A program made the translations under genes and the position numbers. A DNA stretch of 15,804 bases from CAZYWA01 sp964650975 [NCBI: uncultured bacterium]. GTDB taxonomy: Bacteria; JADJOY01. The notes beneath the pieces were generated by a model that searched no databases, was not told where the DNA came from, and saw only the letters and a program-made list of their open reading frames with translations. Position 1 is the first letter of the stretch. Every line of letters begins with the position of its first letter. The stretch is taken from contig CAZYWA010000072.1 in the NCBI GenBank assembly GCA_964650975.1, positions 1 through 15,804 of the forward strand, in the 5' to 3' direction. Positions 6,001-12,252 of the stretch are shown here, one piece after another.

Positions 6001-8406
6001 AGACGAACCCTCTTCGACGCGGTGGGCGGGCTGCGCGCCGGCTTCGAGGGTTCGCAGGATCACGATCTCGCGCTGCGCGCCGTCGAGCGCGCCCGTCACG
6101 TCGGCCACGTGCCGCTGCCGCTCTACCACTGGAGGGCGGTGGCGGGCTCGACGGCGACCTCGGGCAGCGCCAAACCGGAGAGCTTCGAGGCGGGTCGTCG
6201 GGCCGTGCACGAGGCGCTCGAGCGTCGCGGCGTGCCGGCGGTGGTCGAGCGGCCGCCGTGGGCGGTGGCCGGACACCTCGGTCTCTTCGCCCATCGCTTT
6301 CCCGACGACGGGCCCTCGGTCGCGATCATCATCCCGACCAAGGATCAGCTGCGCGCGCTGCGCGTGTGCATCGAGTCGCTGCGCTCCACCACGTACCGGA
6401 ACTACCGGGTGGTGGTGGCCGACAACGAAAGCGTCGAGCCGGAGACCAAGCGCTACCTGAGTGGTGCGGGAGTCCAGGTGGTGCCGGTCGCGAACCGGGG
6501 CGGAAAGTTCAGCTTCTCGGCGGTGGTGAACGCGGCGGTCCGCGCGGTCGACGCGGACTACGTGCTGCTGCTCAACAACGACACCGAGATCCGCTCACCC
6601 GAGTGGCTGAGCCTGATGATGGGCTACGCGCGGCTTCCCGGCGTGGGCGCGGTGGGTGCCCACATGGTGTTCCCCGACGGTCGGACGCAGCACGCGGGGA
6701 TCGTCCACGGCTTGCATCACGGGCTCGCGGGCCACGCGTTCAAGCTCACCCCGGCGAGCGATCACGGCTATCTCTCGTACAAGGCCGTGTGCCGGAACTA
6801 CCTGGCCGCGACCGCGGCCTGCCTGCTGACGCCGCGCGCGCTCTATCTCGAGCTCGGCGGGTTCGACGAGTCGAGCTTCGCGGTTGCGTACAACGATGCC
6901 GACTACGGCTACCGGCTCGCCGCGCGCGGGCGCCGCGTGGTCTATGCGCCGTGCCAGGTGTTGCATTACGAGGGGTTGAGCCGCGGCTTCGGCGACGATC
7001 CCCGCGAGGTCGCGACCTTCCGGCGCCGCTACAAGTCGCTTCGCGATCCCTACGTGAGCCCGCACCAGTCGCTGGCCGACGAGTCGCTGGCGATCCAGCC
7101 GCGGCGGCTGGTGCGATCCACGCGCCGCGTTCGCGCGCTGTGCTTCTCGCACAACCTGAACCACGAGGGAGCGCCGCTTCACCAGTACGAGCTGGCGGTC
7201 GAGCTGGCAAGGCGGGGCGACCTCGAGCCGGTGGTGATGTCACCCGTCGAGGGACCGCTTCGCGAGCTTTACGAGCAGCAAGGCTTCGAGGTGCACGTGG
7301 TACCGGGGTCCCTGGCCGGCCTCGACGTGTCATTCGAGGCGCTCCTGGACGCGCTCGGAAAGGCGATGGCGCGGCTCGAGCCGGAGGTGGTGTACGCCAA
7401 CACGATCCACGGCTTCGCGGTGGTGGCCGCGGCCGCGCGCATCGGGCTGCCTTCGGTGTGGAACATCCACGAGAGCGAGGGCTGGAACCGGCTCTTCGAG
7501 CACCTCGGGCCCGAGATCGTCACGCACGTTCTCGAGAGCTTCCCGCTTCCCTACCGCGTGGTGTTCGTGGCCGACGCCACCCGCGACGTCTACGCCGCCC
7601 TGGATACCCAGCGGAATTTCACCGTGATCCACAACGGGATCCATCGCGACCAGCTGGAGGCGGCAGAGCGGCGCTGGCCGAGAGCCGAGACGCGCCGCGC
7701 CCTCGGCATCGAGGAAGGCGAGCTGGTGACGCTGCTCCTGGGCACCGTGTGTGAGCGCAAGGGGCAGCTCGATCTACCGCTGGCTCTCGCGTCCCAGCCG
7801 CACGAGTCGTGGCCGCGGGGGCGCTGGTTCATCGTCGGCGATCGCGGTCTGCCGTACAGCCGGCTGGTGTCGTCGGCGATCTCGTCGCTGCCGCCCGGGC
7901 TTCGCGAGCGCGTCACGATGGTGCCCGAGACGCCCGAGGCGGCGCGCTACCTGAGCGCCGCGGACGTGTTCGTGTGCAGCTCGCGGATCGAGAGCTTTCC
8001 ACGGGTGATCCTGGAAGCCATGGCGTTCGGGCTGCCGATCGTGACCACGCCGGTGTTCGGGATCCACGAGCAGGTCCGTGACGGCGTCAACGCGCTGCTC
8101 TACGTGCCGGGGAATCCGTCGCAGCTCGGTGCGCGGCTGCTCGAAGTCTTGACCGACGAGGCGCTGCGGGAGCGGCTGGCGTCGAATGCCAGACCGGTCC
8201 TCGACCGGCTCAACGACTTCGGGGAAATGGCGGATGCGTATGCGGAGATTTTGCGCGCCGCGAGCCTCACCGGATCGGGCCTGCCCCGTTCCGCGGCGGG
8301 CCGTCGCCCGCGGCCGGCGGCGCGAGCGGCGGGCCCGTCGGCTTCCGACCGGCGACCCGTCGCGCCCGAGGCCGAGGCCCGCCAGAACCGGCTGCCGACA
8401 GGTTGA
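3028..8406 (+). CDS. giant fusion: sulfotransferase - coiled coil - two beta domains - GT2 - GT2 - GT4 glycosyltransferase
   Basis: About 1792 residues in one uninterrupted frame. Residues about 13-250 form a PAPS-dependent sulfotransferase: phosphosulfate-loop GMHRGGTSAL (16-25) and 3'-phosphate motif RDPREVTAS (R141, S149). Residues 305-455 are a coiled coil of 42-residue repeats, followed by a Pro/Arg-rich linker. Residues about 530-615 and 637-720 are two copies of a beta-rich domain (GWC ... R-x-DV ... GF). Residues 836-1065 are a GT2 domain like the first domain of Myxococcus RfbC, with FLDQDD (D926, D928). Residues 1097-1345 are a second GT2 with LLNNDTEI (N1183-D1185) and YNDADYGYR. 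Residues 1367-1745 are a GT4 (GT-B) domain with the E-x7-E motif ESFPRVILE (E1655, E1663). The last 47 residues are a Pro/Arg/Ala-rich tail. There is no signal peptide or membrane segment, so it probably acts at the cytoplasmic face, building and sulfating a surface glycan (inference). Starts at 3031 or 3046 are possible. Confidence 0.9.
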   Translation: MMRCSAMSARSLIVLGMHRGGTSALAGVLSRLGVDLGTHLLPATPFNAAGYFEDVDVVGLHDRVLWALGRTWHDVRPLPDSCWDDPLVEPHRARLRELLSERFGASPLWGVKDPRQSRLLGLWLPVLAALDVEPAFVLIARDPREVTASLAAREGFPEWKSQVLYLDHLLAAERDSRGFRRTFLTFEQLLGSPEETVRRLAGELDLGVAAIDGPLLGQVREFLEPSLRHHVAPVRAKPPGSPLEAIADRCFDQFGARAALDESQRRAAFDALQGEFEQARQPITAWAVDLCTELGAALAARQSELERARAGAAQLEREIAEARDGHRQRDRIEQDLRGWIAAQSGDLDRARQSLGVLETQIDEARLAHGARDANEAALKERLAEAEAQLDRARAAMSVLEAQIAQARDAHRARDLTEAELRRVLGERDAELEHEREALRAVEEERARAEVAAAALAASPIPDDEPKAAPPTTVVRQRIPASRPSPPTLRSALGRLRRRSSRVTGARRNLETSPEHLFVLEAPEAEAVPASQVELVGWCVAIDWPPITAIRARIGDRCFAGEVGGRRHDVQRVHGQLANAGTSGFRIPVDLGDGTSVLIEVQRVSDVWTWAARRRLRVGADPLLAAFDEPRVWTQRHGLVHFSGWCFHPQHAIEVLELRCGEIAAEVHGGMPRPDVGRAFPGVPGSASAGFEIALRLPPGRYPISLCAQLETGESVEFVAAEQLNATRRDVAGRARRMLRAVTLAPRFVRYGVGLGLDYRRRHRGFPPLRRVPGMLKRAAKRFRERHAIVPLGTFPPSFQLPPRAEPYDAWLAVNGWNAAAREELALRLAAHGDRLPTISVVMPVYNPDPKHLDAAIESVFAQVYPRWELCIADDASTDPRIRPALERWAEREPRVRVTFREQNGHISRATNSAASLATGEWLAFLDQDDLLAPDALGEVALHACEQPHCDVIYTDDDKIGEDGHRYAPQFKPDWSPELLLAYMYLSHLLVLRRTLFDAVGGLRAGFEGSQDHDLALRAVERARHVGHVPLPLYHWRAVAGSTATSGSAKPESFEAGRRAVHEALERRGVPAVVERPPWAVAGHLGLFAHRFPDDGPSVAIIIPTKDQLRALRVCIESLRSTTYRNYRVVVADNESVEPETKRYLSGAGVQVVPVANRGGKFSFSAVVNAAVRAVDADYVLLLNNDTEIRSPEWLSLMMGYARLPGVGAVGAHMVFPDGRTQHAGIVHGLHHGLAGHAFKLTPASDHGYLSYKAVCRNYLAATAACLLTPRALYLELGGFDESSFAVAYNDADYGYRLAARGRRVVYAPCQVLHYEGLSRGFGDDPREVATFRRRYKSLRDPYVSPHQSLADESLAIQPRRLVRSTRRVRALCFSHNLNHEGAPLHQYELAVELARRGDLEPVVMSPVEGPLRELYEQQGFEVHVVPGSLAGLDVSFEALLDALGKAMARLEPEVVYANTIHGFAVVAAAARIGLPSVWNIHESEGWNRLFEHLGPEIVTHVLESFPLPYRVVFVADATRDVYAALDTQRNFTVIHNGIHRDQLEAAERRWPRAETRRALGIEEGELVTLLLGTVCERKGQLDLPLALASQPHESWPRGRWFIVGDRGLPYSRLVSSAISSLPPGLRERVTMVPETPEAARYLSAADVFVCSSRIESFPRVILEAMAFGLPIVTTPVFGIHEQVRDGVNALLYVPGNPSQLGARLLEVLTDEALRERLASNARPVLDRLNDFGEMADAYAEILRAASLTGSGLPRSAAGRRPRPAARAAGPSASDRRPVAPEAEARQNRLPTG
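3940..4380 (+). repeat. tandem 42-residue (126-bp) coiled-coil repeats inside the giant protein
   Basis: Three full units start at 3940, 4066 and 4192, and a partial fourth at 4318. Each unit begins L-[DE]-R-A-R-A/Q and carries VLE/QLE at position 10, I-x-x-AR near 15-19, H at 22 and RD at 25-26. Unit 3 and unit 2 are the most alike (LDRARAAMSVLEAQIAQAR versus LDRARQSLGVLETQIDEAR). 42 residues is exactly six heptads, so the repeat keeps coiled-coil register. It probably arose by tandem duplication and acts as a rod or oligomerisation segment between the sulfotransferase and the glycosyltransferases. Confidence 0.8.
4612..5190 (+). repeat. two copies of an unnamed beta-rich domain inside the giant protein
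   Basis: Copy 1 (about 4621-4870) and copy 2 (about 4942-5190) align by eye. VELVGWC matches VHFSGWC. Each then has a run of alternating hydrophobics (IRARIGDRCFAGEVGG versus VLELRCGEIAAEVHGG), R-H-DV versus R-PDV, TSGFRIPVDLGDG versus SAGFEIALRLPPG, and a final beta strand. The shape suggests a beta-sandwich, possibly for carbohydrate or acceptor binding. I do not recognise a named family. Confidence 0.6.
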
Positions 8407-8463
8407 AGGCGTCGCGGCTCCCGGCGGCGGGCGAGGCGCCGGCCCCCGTCGACCCCCGTTCGG

Positions 8464-8491
8464 TTGCGGCTGGCGCGCCAGCTGCTACCTT
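8464..8491 (+). promoter_or_regulatory. candidate promoter with a perfect palindrome in the spacer
   Basis: TTGCGG (8464-8469) and TACCTT (8486-8491) are separated by 16 bases and resemble -35 and -10 elements (weak -10, three of six). The spacer holds the exact 14-bp palindrome GCTGGCGCGCCAGC (8469-8482), placed where a repressor or activator dimer would control the promoter. If active, it would give a leader of roughly 350 bases before the GT2 gene at 8848. Confidence 0.35.
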
Positions 8492-8541
8492 TGGGATCGG
8501 TTCGAGAAACTTCCTTTCGCACCCGGGGTGTGGTTCACTAA

Positions 8542-8763
8542 GTCACGGTCGATGCTGGCAGTTTGGCGATATTCCTCAGTTGAGCCCGGTCGCGATCAAG
8601 CCATCGAGCAGCGAGTGACGGGGAACCAGATCAGCCTCCGGACGAAGAGCCGCCGCCAAGCACCGGCCGCTGGGCTCAGAGAGGCCGGTCTGGATGCGTT
8701 GGGTTCGCTGCGTGAGAGGGATCACCGATCGAGGGCGGTAAACCGCCCGGGAGACCGGTGATC
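8542..8763 (+). ncRNA. candidate structured leader RNA upstream of the GT2 gene
   Basis: Several exact complementary pairs lie in a short span. GTCAC 8542-8546 pairs with GTGAC 8615-8619, enclosing CGATG 8550-8554 with CATCG 8602-8606. TGAGCCC 8581-8587 pairs with GGGCTCA 8672-8678. ACCGGCC 8662-8668 pairs with GGCCGGT 8683-8689. GCAGCGA 8608-8614 pairs with TCGCTGC 8705-8711. The strongest is a nested hairpin: GATCACCG 8720-8727 with CGGTGATC 8756-8763 around GGGCGG 8733-8738 / CCGCCC 8743-8748 with a TAAA loop. Some pairs exclude others, so alternative folds are possible. It matches no riboswitch I can recognise. It could be a cis-regulatory RNA, a small RNA or chance pairing in GC-rich DNA. 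Confidence 0.3.
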
Positions 8764-8832
8764 GCAGCCACCGAAGTACGTCGCCCCGGTTCAGGGCCCT
8801 CTGGCGTGGCCGGGGACTCCGGGAACCGCGGC

Positions 8833-8838
8833 GGAGGG
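8833..8838 (+). promoter_or_regulatory. ribosome binding site deciding the GT2 start
   Basis: GGAGGG lies 9 bases before ATG 8848. This favours 8848 over the upstream in-frame GTG at 8758, whose 30 extra residues are low-complexity and lie outside the GT2 fold. Confidence 0.75.
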
Positions 8839-8847
8839 ATCCCCAGA

Positions 8848-9861
8848 ATGCCGACCTACGTTGCTGGGATCGTCAATCACCGGTCGTACGAAGACCTGGT
8901 CGGGTGCATCACCAGCCTGGAAAACCAGGTGCTGCCCCCGCAGTGGATCGCGGTGGTCGACGGCGAGCCCGAGGAAGAAAAGGCCGCCGAGATCCGCCGG
9001 CGGTTCCCGCGCGTCCGCTGGCTCTCGGGTCCGAACCGTGGCTTCGGCGCCGGCGCCAACCGCGTGCTCAACGCGTTGCGCGACGAGGCGACCCTCCCGG
9101 CGGCCGCGCTGATCCTGAATCCGGACGTCGAGCTCGAGCCGCACTTCGCGGAGCGCATCCTGGCGGAGATGGAGGCTCGGCCGCGCGTCGCGATCGCATC
9201 CGGCAAGCTGCTGCGCCCGGGCGGCACGCACATCGACAGCGCCGGCATCGTGCTGCCGCGCTACCGCCGTCCTCACGACCGGGGCAGCCTGCAGCAGGAC
9301 CGCGGGCAGTTCGACCGGGTCGAGCCGGTGTTCGGTGTGTGCGGCGCCGCCATCATGATCCGCCGCACCGCACTGCCGGCGCTCTCGGTGCACGGCGAGG
9401 TGTTCGACGAGTCGTTCTTCGTCTACCGCGAAGACACCGATCTCTGCTGGCGCGCGAACTTGCTCGGGCTCGAGGTCCTTTACGTCCCGACGGCGCGCGC
9501 GATCCACGGGCGCCGCTGGCGTCACGAGAGCCCGCGCTCGCGCCGCTCGATCGCGGTGTCGGTGCGGTGCCATTCGTTCAAGAACCACTACTTGCAGCTG
9601 GTGAAGAACGAGCAGCTCTCCACGCTGCTCAAGAATCTTCCCTTCATCCTGGGGTTCGAGGCGCTGCGCCTCGGCTACGCGTTGCTGGTCGACCGGGCGA
9701 TCCTGTCCGGCTACCGGGCGGCGTGGGAGCTGTGGGACCAGACACTCGAGAAGCGGCGCGTCATCTTTTCGCGCCTGCCGCGCGCGACGGAACCCGTCGC
9801 CGAGAGCTATCCGCTGGTCGAGGCGGCACCCGCGGTCGAGCGCGTCCTCCGCGCCGGGTGA
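8848..9861 (+). CDS. GT2 family glycosyltransferase (rhamnosyltransferase-like)
   Basis: 337 residues, the usual size of single-domain GT2 enzymes. The GT-A fold begins at once: VAGIVNHRSYEDLVGCITSL, then VVDGE (Asp38, nucleotide-binding position), GPNRGFGAGANR (62-72), LILNPDVEL (N91-P92-D93, the DXD-equivalent in this subfamily) and VFDESFFVYREDTDLCWR (E195-D198, the catalytic/acceptor region). The pattern NPDV plus FFVYREDxDLCWR is that of WbbL-like rhamnosyl or related transferases; the actual sugar cannot be told. A hydrophobic stretch near 262-282 may attach it to the membrane. No nucleotide-sugar enzymes adjoin it. It has its own ribosome binding site and a long possible leader, so it may be regulated separately from the giant glycosyltransferase upstream. 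Confidence 0.92.
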   Translation: MPTYVAGIVNHRSYEDLVGCITSLENQVLPPQWIAVVDGEPEEEKAAEIRRRFPRVRWLSGPNRGFGAGANRVLNALRDEATLPAAALILNPDVELEPHFAERILAEMEARPRVAIASGKLLRPGGTHIDSAGIVLPRYRRPHDRGSLQQDRGQFDRVEPVFGVCGAAIMIRRTALPALSVHGEVFDESFFVYREDTDLCWRANLLGLEVLYVPTARAIHGRRWRHESPRSRRSIAVSVRCHSFKNHYLQLVKNEQLSTLLKNLPFILGFEALRLGYALLVDRAILSGYRAAWELWDQTLEKRRVIFSRLPRATEPVAESYPLVEAAPAVERVLRAG

Positions 9862-9874
9862 GAGGATTTCCCCA

Positions 9875-9905
9875 TTGTGGATTCGCGGAACGAGTTGGTG
9901 ATAGT
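9875..9905 (+). promoter_or_regulatory. weak promoter candidate for the secreted protein at 9965
   Basis: TTGTGG (9875-9880) and GATAGT (9900-9905, four of six to the -10 consensus) are 19 bases apart, longer than ideal. It sits in the only AT-richer part of the 103-base gap after the GT2 gene. The downstream gene might instead be read through from that GT2. Confidence 0.25.
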
Positions 9906-9964
9906 GTGAAGGTTCCTGAGCGCCGCGAGGGGCGGGGTTGGGATCGAAACGAGTGGAGGCTGAG

Positions 9965-10618
9965 ATGAACGGAACGAGCTCGGTTCACGGCGGTATCCGA
10001 AATTCGGTGCGTATCGCGTTGGCGCTTGCCGCCGCCGCACTGCTGGGTGGACCGTCGGCGCACGCCGGCAGCCTCACGGTGGATGGCGCGGCCGCGATGA
10101 ACGGCACCACCAAGGGGCTCGAAGCCATCATCACGGACACCACGTCTCTCTACGTCGAGGACGACACGCCGAACGCCGAGAGCCATTACCACGGCAAGTT
10201 CTACTTCAATCCCAACACCTTCGATCCGGGCGAGGCGCAGTCGCACTTCCGTACCCGCATCTTCATCGGGTTCACGAACCCCGCCAGTCCGCGCCGCATC
10301 TTCGCGGTCGTGCTCAAGCGCCAGGGTGGGGCCTACTCGCTCGAGGGACGCGTTCGCCAGAACGACAACAGCCAGAACGACACCGGGTTCTTCGCGATCA
10401 ACGCCGGGCCGCACCTGGTCGAGTGGGACTTCACCAAGGCGACCACGGGCAACAGCAACGGCACCTTCCAGTTCTACATCGACGGCGCCCTGAAGAATAC
10501 GCTCAACGCCAACACCAACGACGCCAGCGCGGTGGACCAGGTCCGCATGGGCGCGCTCTCGGTGAAGACGGGCGCCAGCGGCTCGATGTACTTCGACGAG
10601 TTCGCGTCGACCCGCTGA
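9965..10618 (+). CDS. secreted beta-rich protein of unknown function
   Basis: 217 residues. ATG 9965 has GGAGG (9955-9959) five bases upstream. Residues 1-34 form a Sec signal peptide: a positive region (R12, R16), the hydrophobic run IALALAAAALLGG and a likely cut after AHA34. The mature part is about 183 residues with many alternating hydrophobic and polar stretches and no cysteines or membrane segments. HLVEWDFTKATT, FQFYIDGALKNTL and the end GSMYFDEFAST resemble the later strands of concanavalin-A-like/LamG-like beta-sandwiches, so binding of a surface polysaccharide is possible but unproven. It lies between two glycosyltransferase genes and is followed by a strong terminator, so it ends a transcription unit. 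I do not recognise a named family. Confidence 0.75.
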   Translation: MNGTSSVHGGIRNSVRIALALAAAALLGGPSAHAGSLTVDGAAAMNGTTKGLEAIITDTTSLYVEDDTPNAESHYHGKFYFNPNTFDPGEAQSHFRTRIFIGFTNPASPRRIFAVVLKRQGGAYSLEGRVRQNDNSQNDTGFFAINAGPHLVEWDFTKATTGNSNGTFQFYIDGALKNTLNANTNDASAVDQVRMGALSVKTGASGSMYFDEFASTR

Positions 10619-10661
10619 GCGGGCGATCGACGTCCTGGCCCGCCGAACGCGGGCGGGTCCG

Positions 10662-10694
10662 AGAGGGGTCCGGAAACGGGCCCCTCTTCGTTTT
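10662..10694 (+). terminator. rho-independent terminator after the secreted protein gene
   Basis: AGAGGGGTCC (10662-10671) and GGGCCCCTCT (10678-10687) form a 10-bp stem with one G-T wobble and a GGAAAC loop. TCGTTTT follows to 10694. It lies 44 bases past the stop at 10618 and before the convergent gene ending at 10722. A second GC stem is possible just upstream at about 10640-10656. The T-run is only on the plus-strand side, so it serves the plus-strand gene. Confidence 0.85.
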
Positions 10695-10721
10695 CGGCGT
10701 TTCGGGTTCGCGGCGCGTCCT

Positions 10722-12203
10722 TCACCAGCGGATCACGGCGTAGGTGCCGAAGCGGTCCACCTCTTTCCCCAGCTGCGCCGCGCGCCGCGCGACCCGCCCC
10801 GACCCTCGACCGGTGCGGACGATCACCAGGTCGAGGTTCCGCTGCTCGATGGTCTCGACGGGGTCGCCCGGCTCGTCGCCGCGGCGCAGCCCGCGCAGCT
10901 CCTCCACGGGCCGCCCGAGCAATACCGCATAGGCCGCGCCGAGATCGCCGCCGATCCGGCTGCTCGGCGCCGCGACCTCGCGTACTCGCCGCATGGCCTG
11001 CTCGAGATCGTCCCATTCCGCACGCGCGCCGGCACGGGCGAAGTCCGCTCGCAGGTGCGGCCCGAGCCAGGCGAGCAGCACGGCGGCCGCGAGCACCACG
11101 CGTGCCTCGGGGCGCGCGAGCCGGCTGGTCGCGATCAGCACCGCTTCCCCCACGGCACCGATGGCGAGCACGAACACCGGGAGCAGCAGTCGGGGCGAAC
11201 GCGTGAAGTAGACGGCGAGAATCGCGATCGAGATCCACGCGTACCACTCGAGCACGCCGCGCCGCCGGGCGAGCACCGCGGCGAGCGCGGCCAGGACCGC
11301 GAGCGAGATCGCCCAGTCGCGAGCGACCGGCTCGTTTCGTTCCAGTCCGGAGCCGAGCTGTGCCGCGTAGAAAGTCACGTTGGCGCGCAGCCGCTCGCCC
11401 AGCACCTGGGTTCCCGCGCGCGCCGATTCCGGATCGGTCGAGTCGGCGTTGAGAAACGCGGTCTGGTAATCGTGGACGCGGTGATCGCCCTGCGTCGGGT
11501 GGCGTGCGGCGTAGACCATCCACGGGCCGTAGAGAAGCACCACGACCGCGAGCACACCCGCCGGTCCCAGGAGCCGTCGTGCGGTGGCGTCACGGCCGAG
11601 CGGCCACAGCCGGTCGAGCAGCAGTGCCGGCAGCAGCGCGAGATTCGACGCGCGGACGTGGATCGCGGCCGCCACCGCGAGCCCGGTCACGAGGTCCCGG
11701 TGCGGCGATTCTCCCCGTTTCGCCCAGGCCGCGACGGCGATCGCCAGCAGTGCCAGCGCCGTCCCCGGAACGTCGGACATGGCACCGTTGCAGAGCCGCT
11801 GGAGCTCGGGGTTGAGCCAGGCGAGCGCCGCCACCAGGCACGCGAGCGGCACCCCGACCCGATCGCGGAACTCGACGAAGAGCAGCAGGGTCGCGAGGAT
11901 TCCGAACAGGCTCACCCACAGATTGATGGCGCCGAAGTCGACACCGCGCGCCGCGAGCGGCGGCACCAGCAAGAGTGACATCCCGGGCGGCCGGATCGTG
12001 AACGGCTGACCGTTCACCGCGAAACCGTCGCCGCGCAGCAGCGACTGCGCGACCAGGATGTAGTGCGCCGCGTCGGCGCGCGGGTCCCACCAGCGCTGCA
12101 CCGACCACGCGAGGCTCGTGGCCGTCGCGCCGAGCAAAAGACACACTGGCAGCCAGCGGCGGGTGGGTCTCCGTTCGCTCGAGATCGAACCCGCGCCGGT
12201 CAC
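10722..12203 (-). CDS. GT-C integral membrane glycosyltransferase (GT39/ArnT-like)
   Basis: 493 residues with about ten hydrophobic segments; the first is residues 17-35. The first outside loop has the GT-C acidic signature DPRADAAHY (D40, D44, Y48), followed by AQSLLRGDGF and IRPPGMSLLLVPPL (R71-P72-P73-G74), all typical of the PMT/ArnT superfamily. The C-terminal 100 residues form a soluble tail ending ...FGTYAVIRW. Such enzymes move a sugar from a polyprenyl-phosphate donor to lipid A, a glycan or a protein on the outer face of the inner membrane; donor and acceptor are unknown here. The start is GTG 12201-12203 with AGGA 8 bases upstream. It is convergent with the gene at 9965, the terminator lying between them. 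Its start codon is only 49 bases from that of the divergent secreted protein at 12253, so the two genes must share a very compact control region. Confidence 0.85.
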   Translation of the reverse strand: MTGAGSISSERRPTRRWLPVCLLLGATATSLAWSVQRWWDPRADAAHYILVAQSLLRGDGFAVNGQPFTIRPPGMSLLLVPPLAARGVDFGAINLWVSLFGILATLLLFVEFRDRVGVPLACLVAALAWLNPELQRLCNGAMSDVPGTALALLAIAVAAWAKRGESPHRDLVTGLAVAAAIHVRASNLALLPALLLDRLWPLGRDATARRLLGPAGVLAVVVLLYGPWMVYAARHPTQGDHRVHDYQTAFLNADSTDPESARAGTQVLGERLRANVTFYAAQLGSGLERNEPVARDWAISLAVLAALAAVLARRRGVLEWYAWISIAILAVYFTRSPRLLLPVFVLAIGAVGEAVLIATSRLARPEARVVLAAAVLLAWLGPHLRADFARAGARAEWDDLEQAMRRVREVAAPSSRIGGDLGAAYAVLLGRPVEELRGLRRGDEPGDPVETIEQRNLDLVIVRTGRGSGRVARRAAQLGKEVDRFGTYAVIRW

Positions 12204-12252
12204 CGTGCGAATCCTACTCGACGTGCGAGCACATGCGAGACCCGGAGGGACG

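Larger units (their letters stand above)
8407..8847. other. 441-base intergenic region without a convincing gene
   Basis: From the giant protein's stop to the start of the next GT2 I see no frame with coding character; the short frames are low-complexity. The middle part (about 8485-8720) is visibly less GC-rich than the flanking genes, as expected of regulatory DNA. It contains a promoter candidate, a perfect 14-bp palindrome and several complementary segments, listed separately. A decayed gene cannot be excluded. Confidence 0.6.

Noticed and set aside
5787-7754. 655-codon plus-strand frame in a different phase from the glycosyltransferase
   Set aside because: Arg/Gly/Ala-rich shadow; the true frame carries the GT2 and GT4 motifs without interruption, so this is neither a frameshift nor a nested gene.
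8555-8570. Sigma-54-like promoter (TGGCAGTTTGGC)
   Set aside because: The GG and GC elements are 7 bases apart instead of the required 10.
8403-8618. Small 71-codon frame after the giant protein
   Set aside because: TTG start overlapping the previous stop, no ribosome binding site, no recognisable fold, and it crosses the promoter and palindrome region.
8749-8780. Resemblance to a glycine riboswitch (GGGAGACC ... ACCGAAG)
   Set aside because: The rest of the aptamer is missing: no GGGGCAA after the CCGAAG and no CUCUCAGGCAAAAGGAC segment downstream.
8758-8847. Upstream GTG start adding 30 residues to the GT2 protein
   Set aside because: GGAGGG 9 bases before ATG 8848 and the immediate start of the GT-A fold there favour 8848. 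The extra residues are low-complexity and the GTG lies inside the hairpin stem at 8756-8763.
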